DNA of 6,522 nt, taken from Burkholderiaceae bacterium. GTDB lineage: Bacteria; Pseudomonadota; Gammaproteobacteria; Burkholderiales; Burkholderiaceae. The stretch is from the NCBI GenBank assembly GCA_022701845.1, contig JAKONS010000106.1, forward strand, positions 1 through 6,522, written 5' to 3'. Made by a program: the position numbers and the translations under genes. The notes below the pieces were generated by a model. That model was not told the DNA's origin and ran no database searches. It saw nothing but the letters and a program-made list of their open reading frames with translations. Shown here in pieces: positions 1-5,150 of the stretch; positions within the stretch are counted from its first letter, which is position 1; each line of letters starts with the position of its first letter.

Positions 1-755
1 GCCACCGTCGGCACGTCGGGCAGCGAGGGAATGCGCTCGGCGGTGGTCACCGCCAGCGCGCGCAGCCTGCCGCCCTCGACATGCGGCAGCGCGCTGGCGG
101 TGGCCGCGAAATAGGTGTCGACCTGCCCGCTCATGACATCGGTCAGGGCCGCGCCGCCGCCCTTGTACGGAATGTGGTTCATCTGCACCCCGGCGCGCCG
201 GGCGAACTGCTCGGCGGCCAGGTGCAGCGCGCTGCCCTGCCCCGACGACGCATAGCTGACCTGTCCCGGCCGGGCGCGCGCCGCGGCGGCCAGGTCGGCC
301 ATGCTGCGGATCGACGACTTCGGGTTCACCACCACCAGCAGCGGGCCGGCCGACATCTGGCCGATCGGGGTGATGTCGCGCACCGGGTCGTACTTCAGCT
401 TGTAGAGGCTGGGGTTGACGGTGTAGCTCGACGAGATGAGGGTCAGCACGCTGCCGTCGGCGGGCGACGCCAGCCCGACGTCGGTGCCGATAAGGCCGCC
501 GGCGCCGGCGCGGTTGTCGACGATCACCGACTGGCCGAGCGGGCCGGTCAGCATCTGCGCCATGTAGCGCGCCAGGATGTCGGCGCCGCCGCCGGGCACA
601 TAGGGCACGATGATTTTGATCGGCTTGTCCGGGTAGCCGGCGGCGCGGGCCAGGCCGGGGGCCAGCAGCGGCGCCAGGCCGGCGGCGAGCAGGCCGCGCC
701 GGCCGATGCGGGCCGCCTGCGGCAGCGAGGAAAACGGCGATGGAATGGGGTGCAT
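1..755 (-). CDS. Bug-family (TctC-like) periplasmic solute-binding protein, C-terminus cut by window edge
   Basis: This is a periplasmic receptor of the tripartite tricarboxylate transporter/Bug family, expected to bind a small carboxylate or related organic molecule outside the inner membrane. I translated it by hand from the ATG at 755-753. 251 residues are visible; the family is usually about 320-330 residues, so roughly the last 70 lie beyond base 1. Residues 1-38 are an export signal with a twin-arginine pair (RIGRRGLLAAG, R19-R20), a hydrophobic stretch and an ARA-A cleavage site near residue 38. The mature part begins YPDKPIKIIVPYVPGGGAD, the family's first strand and ligand loop (P51-D59). 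Later come VDNRAGAGG (79-87), YASSGQGSALHLA (168-180) and HIPYKGGG (194-201), all characteristic Bug blocks. A GGAG ribosome-binding site (766-763) sits 7 bases before the ATG. The gene follows the SDR at 779-1603 by 23 bases and is the last visible gene of the operon. Family assignment is certain; the ligand is unknown. Confidence 0.95.
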   Translation of the reverse strand, partial: MHPIPSPFSSLPQAARIGRRGLLAAGLAPLLAPGLARAAGYPDKPIKIIVPYVPGGGADILARYMAQMLTGPLGQSVIVDNRAGAGGLIGTDVGLASPADGSVLTLISSSYTVNPSLYKLKYDPVRDITPIGQMSAGPLLVVVNPKSSIRSMADLAAAARARPGQVSYASSGQGSALHLAAEQFARRAGVQMNHIPYKGGGAALTDVMSGQVDTYFAATASALPHVEGGRLRALAVTTAERIPSLPDVPTV

Positions 756-762
756 GGTGGCG

Positions 763-766
763 CTCC
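763..766 (-). promoter_or_regulatory. Ribosome-binding site of the downstream Bug gene
   Basis: GGAG read on the minus strand, 7 bases from the ATG at 755-753. It fixes the start of the truncated Bug protein and is the best Shine-Dalgarno match among the leaders of the last four genes. Confidence 0.6.
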
Positions 767-778
767 GGTTCGTCGGTC

Positions 779-1603
779 TCAGCCGCAGCGCACGCTCATG
801 CCGCCGTCGACGATGATTTCGGTGCCGGTGATGAACCGGGCCTCGTCCGACGCCAGGAACAGCGCCGCCGCCGCGCTGTCGCGGCCATCGCCCATGAAGG
901 GCAGCGGAATGCGCGCCTGGCGCTCGGCCAGCAGCGCCTCGACATCGCCGCCGGCGCGCTGGCCGGCCAGGCGCACCTCGACCATCGGCGTGTGCAGCTG
1001 GCCCGGCACCACGGTGTTGACCCGGATGTTGCGGCCGGCGTACTGCACCGCCATCACCCGCGACATCTGGATCACCGCCGCCTTGGTGGCGGCATAGGCC
1101 ACCTGGGCCGAACCGGTCCAGCGCAGGCCGGAAGTGGACGACATGTTGACGATGGCGCCGCGCCCCTGGCGCTCCATGTGCGGCAGCACATGCTTGCAGC
1201 CGAGGAACACGCTGGTCAGGTTGTGGTCGATCTGGGTATGCCACACCTCCTCGGTCATCTCCACCGGGCCGCCCTTGGCCGAGCCGCCGACGTTGTTGAC
1301 CAGCACGTCGATGGCGCCGAAGCGCTCGATGCAGCGCGCCACCGCGGCCGCCACCGAGGCGCTGGAGGTGACGTCGCAGCTGTCGCCGACCAGGGTGCCG
1401 CCGGCCGCGGCCACCCGCTCGGCGGTTTCCTTCAGCCGGTCGGCGTCGCGGTCGGTGGCATACACCAGGGCGCCCTCTTCGGCGAAGCGCACCGCCATCG
1501 CGCGGCCGTTGCCCCAGCCCGGGCCGACCGAGCCGGCGCCGCTGACGAAGGCGACGCGGCCCTGGAGCCGGCCGGAGGGGTTGTAGTGGAAATCGTGGTC
1601 CAT
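779..1603 (-). CDS. Short-chain dehydrogenase/reductase (classical SDR), 274 aa
   Basis: A cytoplasmic NAD(P)-dependent oxidoreductase of the classical SDR family, expected to interconvert an alcohol and a ketone. It is full length. The dinucleotide loop (residues 22-35) is stretched, GAGS-VGPGW-GNGRA, about five residues longer than the usual GxxxGxG. Asp51 at the end of the second strand (VYATDRD) suggests NAD(H) rather than NADP(H). NNVGG at 103-107 is the structural Asn motif. The catalytic set is Ser156 (NMSSTSG), Tyr170 and Lys174 (YAATK). The C-terminal end (FITGTEIIVDGG, 257-268) is typical of the family. It is clearly paralogous to the SDR at 2211-3017: shared blocks include RFAEEGA, CKH-LPHM, SSTS, and FMGD-RD...FLASDEAR-ITG. 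The gene lies between the CMD gene (42-base gap) and the Bug gene (23-base gap). Its start ATG has no strong Shine-Dalgarno; the leader carries a GAGACAC repeat. The substrate is not deducible. Confidence 0.96.
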   Translation of the reverse strand: MDHDFHYNPSGRLQGRVAFVSGAGSVGPGWGNGRAMAVRFAEEGALVYATDRDADRLKETAERVAAAGGTLVGDSCDVTSSASVAAAVARCIERFGAIDVLVNNVGGSAKGGPVEMTEEVWHTQIDHNLTSVFLGCKHVLPHMERQGRGAIVNMSSTSGLRWTGSAQVAYAATKAAVIQMSRVMAVQYAGRNIRVNTVVPGQLHTPMVEVRLAGQRAGGDVEALLAERQARIPLPFMGDGRDSAAAALFLASDEARFITGTEIIVDGGMSVRCG

Positions 1604-1606
1604 GGA

Positions 1607-1620
1607 GTGTCTCGTGTCTC
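1607..1620. repeat. Two tandem 7-bp repeats in the leader of the 779-1603 SDR gene
   Basis: GTGTCTC occurs twice back to back on the plus strand (1607-1613, 1614-1620), followed by a degenerate third unit GCGTGTC (1621-1627). It fills the region 4-24 bases upstream of the SDR start codon, where the ribosome-binding site should be. The repeat is seen directly; any effect on translation is inference. Confidence 0.6.
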
Positions 1621-1645
1621 GCGTGTCGGGAATGGGAACGGGGGC

Positions 1646-2161
1646 TCAGTGGCCGATGTGCAGCGCCACCAGGAAGCGCGACACCATGTTGTAGGCGCCG
1701 ATGGTGACCATCGCGTCCACCGTCTGCTGCTCGTCGTACACCGCGCGCACCCGCTGGTAGAGGTCGTCGGGCACGTCGAGGTCGCGGGTCATCGCGTCGG
1801 TCAGCTCGATCAGCACCCGCTCGGCGTCGGACAGGCCGGGGCCGATGGCGGCGGCGTCGCCCAGGGCGTCGATCGCGGCCTGGCTGGCGCCGGCCTTCAG
1901 CGCGATCGGCACATGGGCGTCGTATTCGAAGCGGGCGCGGTTGAGCACCGCGACCCGCACGATGACCAGCTCGCGCACGTCTTCCGGCAGCGAGTTGCGG
2001 CGGCGCACCGCGGTCAGCAACTGCTCCCAGCCGGCCGCCATCGGCGGGCTGTTGAGCAGCACCTGGTAGAGCGGCGACACCCGGCCGCGCTGGGCGGTGA
2101 TGGTGGCTTCGAGCGCGGCGAGTTCCGGCCGGGTGCCGGTGGGGATGGGGGCGATGCGCAT
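1646..2161 (-). CDS. Carboxymuconolactone decarboxylase (CMD/AhpD-fold) family protein, 171 aa, cysteine-free
   Basis: A small all-helical cytoplasmic protein of the CMD family (Pfam PF02627 by motif). The family includes 4-carboxymuconolactone decarboxylases and AhpD-type peroxidase partners. The core is residues 40-100: WEQLLTAVRRR, then RELVIVRVA (63-71) and EYDAHVPIALKAG (79-91). The Glu79/His83 pair falls where the family keeps its acid and histidine. The whole protein has no cysteine, so the CxxC redox chemistry of AhpD is impossible; a lyase, isomerase or lactone-related role is more likely. I chose the ATG at 2161-2159 because it gives a normal family N-terminus and has an AGGA (2173-2170) 8 bases upstream. 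The frame stays open further upstream but only by running through the end of the preceding SDR gene. It is the central gene of the operon, 49 bases after one SDR and 42 before the other. The exact reaction is unknown. Confidence 0.9.
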   Translation of the reverse strand: MRIAPIPTGTRPELAALEATITAQRGRVSPLYQVLLNSPPMAAGWEQLLTAVRRRNSLPEDVRELVIVRVAVLNRARFEYDAHVPIALKAGASQAAIDALGDAAAIGPGLSDAERVLIELTDAMTRDLDVPDDLYQRVRAVYDEQQTVDAMVTIGAYNMVSRFLVALHIGH

Positions 2162-2168
2162 GGGTTCG

Positions 2169-2192
2169 GTCCTGGGGTCCTGCAGTCCTGGG
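2169..2192. repeat. Three tandem 8-bp repeats overlapping the ribosome-binding site of the CMD gene
   Basis: On the plus strand the units are GTCCTGGG (2169-2176), GTCCTGCA (2177-2184) and GTCCTGGG (2185-2192), a strict 8-base period with two mismatches in the middle unit. On the transcribed strand each unit reads as an AGGAC core, so the leader offers three equally spaced Shine-Dalgarno-like sites. Only the one at 2173-2170 is at a normal distance from the ATG. Confidence 0.7.
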
Positions 2193-2210
2193 CTCTTGGG
2201 TTGGGGGGCT

Positions 2211-3017
2211 TCAGCCGCGCTTGAGCAGCAGGCCGCCGTCGACCGGCAGCAGCACGCCGGTGATGTAGCGCGCCTCGTCGGAGGCCAGGAACACCGCCGC
2301 GTTGGCGACGTCGCGGGCATCGCCCATGAAACCCATCGGCACCAGCTTGTCGCGCTCGGCGCGCACCACGCTGCGGTCCACCCCGCGCTCCTGGGCGCGG
2401 CGCTCGATCGCCATCGGCGTGTCGATCAGCCCCGGCACGATCACGTTGGCGCGCACCCCGTGGGCGGCGTTCTCGAAGGCGATGTGCTGGGTGAGCGTGT
2501 TGACCGCGCCCTTGCTGGTCTTGTAGGTGACGGTGGGCCGGCCCGACAGCGACGAGGTCGAGGAGATGTTGATGATGCTGCCCCCGCCCTGCGCCACCAT
2601 GTGCGGCAGCGCGTGCTTGCAGGTCATGAACATGCCCTTGAGGTTCATCTGCATGATCGCGTCCCACATGTCGGCGTCCATGTCGGCGGTCTTGCGGTCG
2701 CCCTTGGAGCGGCCGACGTTGTTGTGCAGGATGTCGATGCGACCGTAGCGCTGGATGCAGGCGGCGATCAGCGCGGCGCAGTCCTCCTCGCGGGTGATGT
2801 CGGCCACGAAGATCGAGGCGGTGGCGCCCAGGGCCTGCACCGCGGCCAGGGTGTCCTCGGCCCAGGCCGGGTTGATGTCGACGAGCAGCAGCGTGGCGCC
2901 TTCTTCGGCGAAGCGTTCGGCGGTGGCGCGGCCGTTTCCGGGCGTGCCGCCCGGCTGCTGGCCGGCGCCGACGATGACGGCGATCTTGCCGGCGAGTCTT
3001 TTCTGGGTGTCTGTCAT
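2211..3017 (-). CDS. Short-chain dehydrogenase/reductase (classical SDR), 268 aa
   Basis: A cytoplasmic NAD(P)-dependent alcohol/ketone oxidoreductase of the classical SDR family. Counting from the ATG at 3017-3015, the dinucleotide loop is GAGQ-QPGGTP-GNGRA (17-31), again an elongated variant. Asp47 ends the second strand (LLLVDIN), favouring NAD(H). NNVG is at 99-102, ISSTSS at 151-156 supplies the catalytic Ser (152 or 153), and Tyr165/Lys169 form the YxxxK. The C-terminus YITGVLLPVDGG (251-262) is typical. It is a paralogue of the SDR at 779-1603. An in-frame TTG at 3056 would add 13 residues (to 281) and overlap the stop codon of the upstream Bug gene. I prefer the ATG because it gives the usual short lead-in to the first strand, but neither start has a clear Shine-Dalgarno. 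The gene sits 35 bases after the Bug gene and 49 before the CMD gene, consistent with one operon. The substrate is unknown. Confidence 0.95.
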   Translation of the reverse strand: MTDTQKRLAGKIAVIVGAGQQPGGTPGNGRATAERFAEEGATLLLVDINPAWAEDTLAAVQALGATASIFVADITREEDCAALIAACIQRYGRIDILHNNVGRSKGDRKTADMDADMWDAIMQMNLKGMFMTCKHALPHMVAQGGGSIINISSTSSLSGRPTVTYKTSKGAVNTLTQHIAFENAAHGVRANVIVPGLIDTPMAIERRAQERGVDRSVVRAERDKLVPMGFMGDARDVANAAVFLASDEARYITGVLLPVDGGLLLKRG

Positions 3018-3037
3018 GGGTGTCGGAAGGGGTGTCG
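3018..3037. repeat. Short direct repeat in the leader of the 2211-3017 SDR gene
   Basis: GGGTGTCG occurs at 3018-3025 and again at 3030-3037 on the plus strand (12-base period). It occupies the 20 bases directly before the ATG, where no normal ribosome-binding site is visible. If translation starts instead at the TTG at 3056, the repeat is coding and its 12-base period keeps frame. Confidence 0.55.
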
Positions 3038-3052
3038 AAAAGGGGTTGTTCT

Positions 3053-4066
3053 TCAATCGGTGGTGATGCGGCCGTCGACGATGACCTTGCGCCAGCGTGC
3101 TTCCTCGGAGCGCTCGAAGGCGGTCATCTCCTGCGGGCTGTTGACCGCCACGCTCAGGCCCTCGCCCTCCACCCGCTGGCGGAACTCGGGCGCCGCGGCC
3201 GCCTTGCGCACCGCGGCGTTGAGCCGGGCGACGACGTCCGGCGGCGTGGCGCCCGGCGCATAGATGGCGTACCAGACGTCGGCCTCGTAGCCGGGCACCG
3301 TCTCGGCGATGGTGGGCACGCCCCTGAACACCGCCGAGCGCTGTGCCGAGGTGATGGCGACGGCGCGCATCTTTCCGGACTCGACGAACTTGCCGGTGCC
3401 GCCCGGCGTGCCGAAGACGAAATCGATCTGTCCGCCGAGCAGGTCGGTCATGGCGGGGCCGGCGCCGCGGTAGGGCACATGGGTGATGTCGATGCCCGCC
3501 AGGTTCTTGAACAGCTCGCCGGCCAGATGCACCGCGGTGCCGTTGCCCGACGAGCCGTAGGTCAGCTTGCCCGGCCGGGCCTTGGCCTCGCGGATCACGT
3601 CGGCGATGGTCTTGTAGGGGCTGTCGGGGCGGGTCACCAGCACGTTCGGGCCTTTGCAGACCAGCGCCACCGAGGCGAAATCGCGCACCGTGTCGTAGGG
3701 CAGCTTCTTGACCAGCGTGGCGTTGATCGGCAGGGCCGAGGTGGTGAGCAGCAGGGTGTAGCCGTCGGCTGCGGCCTTGGCCACCGTGTCCGAGCCGATC
3801 ACCGTGCCGCCGCCGGGCTTGTTGTCGATGACGATCGGCTGGCCCAGCTCGCGCGCCATGCCCTCGCCCAGGGTGCGTGCCACCAAATCGGTGCCGCCGC
3901 CGGCGGTGAACGGCACCACCACCCGGATCGGGCGCGCCGGGAATGCGTCAGCGGCGTGGGCGGGGCCGGAGAGCGTCGAAAAAAGGGCAACGACACCGGG
4001 GCTCGCCAGGCTGGCAGCGGCGACGGCGCGCAGGGCGGCGCGCCGGGTTGGGGGGTGATTCGACAC
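3053..4066 (-). CDS. Bug-family (TctC-like) periplasmic solute-binding protein, 337 aa
   Basis: A complete periplasmic binding protein of the TctC/Bug family, expected to capture an organic acid or similar solute. Residues 1-38 form a signal peptide with a twin-arginine pair (TRRAALRAV, R8-R9), a hydrophobic stretch and an AHA-A cleavage site. The mature protein opens FPARPIRVVVPFTAGGGTD (42-60), the first strand and ligand loop, followed by VIDNKPGGG, YGSSGNGTAVHLA, HVPYRGAGPAMTDLLGGQIDF and the PTIAE block, all hallmarks of the family. Length is normal. The start is a GTG at 4066-4064, supported by an AGGAG 9 bases upstream. It is the first gene of the operon behind the 122-base control region; its TGA (3055-3053) overlaps a possible TTG start of the next gene. 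It is clearly different in sequence from the Bug protein at 1-755, so this is not a recent duplication. No TctA/TctB membrane partner is present in the window. The ligand cannot be inferred. Confidence 0.96.
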   Translation of the reverse strand: MSNHPPTRRAALRAVAAASLASPGVVALFSTLSGPAHAADAFPARPIRVVVPFTAGGGTDLVARTLGEGMARELGQPIVIDNKPGGGTVIGSDTVAKAAADGYTLLLTTSALPINATLVKKLPYDTVRDFASVALVCKGPNVLVTRPDSPYKTIADVIREAKARPGKLTYGSSGNGTAVHLAGELFKNLAGIDITHVPYRGAGPAMTDLLGGQIDFVFGTPGGTGKFVESGKMRAVAITSAQRSAVFRGVPTIAETVPGYEADVWYAIYAPGATPPDVVARLNAAVRKAAAAPEFRQRVEGEGLSVAVNSPQEMTAFERSEEARWRKVIVDGRITTD

Positions 4067-4075
4067 GGGTTTTGT

Positions 4076-4080
4076 CTCCT
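4076..4080 (-). promoter_or_regulatory. Ribosome-binding site supporting the GTG start of the 3053-4066 Bug gene
   Basis: AGGAG on the minus strand, 9 bases before the GTG at 4066-4064. It is the strongest Shine-Dalgarno in the operon and is the reason for accepting the non-ATG start. Confidence 0.75.
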
Positions 4081-4091
4081 GATGGATCGGT

Positions 4092-4108
4092 CCGGCCTCT
4101 CGTGCCGG
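4092..4108 (-). promoter_or_regulatory. Inverted repeat (leader hairpin) before the first operon gene
   Basis: CCGGC (4092-4096) and GCCGG (4104-4108) are perfect 5-bp arms around a 7-base loop. In the mRNA this hairpin would end about 11 bases upstream of the AGGAG at 4080-4076. No T-run follows, so it is not a normal terminator. It may be a leader structure or an operator; chance occurrence is possible at this GC content. Confidence 0.35.
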
Positions 4109-4117
4109 TGAGTCGCC

Positions 4118-4160
4118 AGTCTAGGAAGACGACAAGCCCCTGCTATGAATTTTCGGAAAA
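4118..4160 (-). promoter_or_regulatory. Candidate operon promoter with a possible LysR operator
   Basis: Reading the minus strand, TAGACT (4123-4118) is a tolerable -10 match with no good -35 at 17 bases (ATAGCA), as often seen for activator-dependent promoters. About 34 bases upstream of it is a perfect dyad, TTTTC-G-GAAAA on the plus strand (4150-4160), in an unusually AT-rich patch. A T-N11-A spacing typical of LysR sites can be read from T4146 to A4158, but its arms are not symmetric. The location, between the regulator gene and the first operon gene, fits a LysR-controlled promoter. The dyad is seen directly; the function is inferred. Confidence 0.35.
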
Positions 4161-4180
4161 GCTCCGTTTCCCGCGGGAGC
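4157..4180 (-). terminator. Weak intrinsic terminator candidate after the LysR gene
   Basis: On the minus strand GCTCC (4180-4176) pairs with GGAGC (4165-4161) across a 10-base loop and is followed at once by TTTT (4160-4157). It begins 9 bases after the LysR stop codon. The stem is short and the T-run shares bases with the dyad at 4150-4160, so it may act as a partial terminator, as part of a regulatory site, or neither. A 10-bp palindrome TCCCGCGGGA (4169-4178) overlaps the stem and would compete with it. Confidence 0.35.
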
Positions 4181-4188
4181 CCGCTGGC

Positions 4189-5085
4189 TCAGGGCGGCGG
4201 CTCGCCGGCCCGGCTTTTCAGCTGCGCGAGAAAGGCTCGGCCGGCCACCGACAGGCCGTCGGCATTGCGCACGCAGACCCAGATCTGCCGGTGCGCCCAG
4301 GCGTCGGTCAGCGGGATCACCACCAGCCCCATGCGCGCCGCATGGTTACGCGCGATGGCCGCCGGCACGATCGCCACGCCCAGCCCCTCACGCACCAGGC
4401 CGCAGCGCGCTTCGGGGTTGGAGATCTGCGCGCGCACCCGCAGCGGCCGCGACAGCGTGGGCCCGGCCAGCAGCAGGAACTCTTCCAGGCTGTGGCGCGG
4501 GAAGAAGCCGAGGAAGTCGTAATCCAGCGCATCGTCGAGCGCCAGCGAGGTGCGCGAGGCCAACGGATGGCCCAGCGGCACCACCAGCGCCTCCAGGTCG
4601 CTGCGGTAGGGCGCCGACACCACGCCGGCCGCCGGATGGGCGGCATGGTAGAGGCCGATGTCGGCCTCGCCGTCGGCGACCAGCCGGGCCACGTCGTAGC
4701 TGAAGGCCTCGGTCAGGTCCACCCGCGCGCCCGGCGCTACCTGGGCGAAAGCGCTGATCTCCCGCGGCAGGAACTGCTGCACCGTCGACGAGTTGGACAC
4801 CAGCCGGATCTGCGGCACCCCGCTGGCCGAGAAGGCGGCCAGCGAGGTGCGCGCCTGCGCCACCTGCCGCAGGATCGCCTTGGCCTGGCGGTACAGCACC
4901 GTGCCGGCCGGCGTCGGCGATACGCCGCGGCCGTGCCGCTCCAGCAGCCGCACGCCCAGGCGCCGTTCCAGCTCGGAGATGCGCTTGCTGGCGGCGGAGG
5001 TGACCAGGCTGGCCCGCTCGGCGGCGCGCGACAGGCTTTTCTCCTCCACCGCGGCGACAAAGATTTCGAGGGTTCCGAATTCCAT
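4189..5085 (-). CDS. LysR-type transcriptional regulator, 298 aa
   Basis: A DNA-binding regulator of the LysR family, normally a tetramer that activates or represses a nearby operon in response to a small-molecule co-inducer. The winged helix-turn-helix is at residues 1-62: LEIFVAAVEEKSLSRAAER, then TSAASKRISELERRLGVRLLER (29-50) and the PTPAG wing (58-61). A linker helix covers about 63-88. The effector domain starts at QIRLVSN (92-98) and includes DIGLYHA (142-148), the LGHPLA block (171-176) and VREGLGVAIVP (231-241). Length is normal for the family. I start it at ATG 5085-5083, the exact family N-terminus; a GGG lies only 2 bases away, and no well-spaced Shine-Dalgarno is visible. It reads in the same direction as the catabolic genes and ends 122 bases before them, instead of the commoner divergent layout. 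It most likely controls that operon, with an intermediate or substrate as co-inducer. The gene upstream is a nuclease, 65 bases away. Confidence 0.95.
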   Translation of the reverse strand: MEFGTLEIFVAAVEEKSLSRAAERASLVTSAASKRISELERRLGVRLLERHGRGVSPTPAGTVLYRQAKAILRQVAQARTSLAAFSASGVPQIRLVSNSSTVQQFLPREISAFAQVAPGARVDLTEAFSYDVARLVADGEADIGLYHAAHPAAGVVSAPYRSDLEALVVPLGHPLASRTSLALDDALDYDFLGFFPRHSLEEFLLLAGPTLSRPLRVRAQISNPEARCGLVREGLGVAIVPAAIARNHAARMGLVVIPLTDAWAHRQIWVCVRNADGLSVAGRAFLAQLKSRAGEPPP

Positions 5086-5150
5086 GGCCCTGTGCGACGT
5101 GCGCTGTGCGGCGGCGCCCTGCTCCTCGCCCGCTTCCGGCCGCGCCCGGC

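Noticed and set aside
81..2224. Long plus-strand open frames (81-1097 and 740-2224) opposite the Bug, SDR and CMD genes
   Set aside because: They are Arg/Ala/Gly/His-rich, match no family, and lie opposite strongly conserved genes; such antisense frames are expected at this GC content.
2162..2320. N-terminal extension of the CMD protein up to 2320
   Set aside because: The added 53 residues are the out-of-frame end of the upstream SDR and look nothing like a CMD N-terminus; the ATG at 2161 has its own AGGA.
2097..4111. Plus-strand open frames 2097-3263 and 3020-4111
   Set aside because: Antisense to the second SDR and Bug gene, with low-complexity composition and no ribosome-binding site or family motif.
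5086..5150. Terminator between the nuclease and LysR genes
   Set aside because: GC-rich with small GGCC-type repeats but no stem followed by a T-run, so nothing could be supported.
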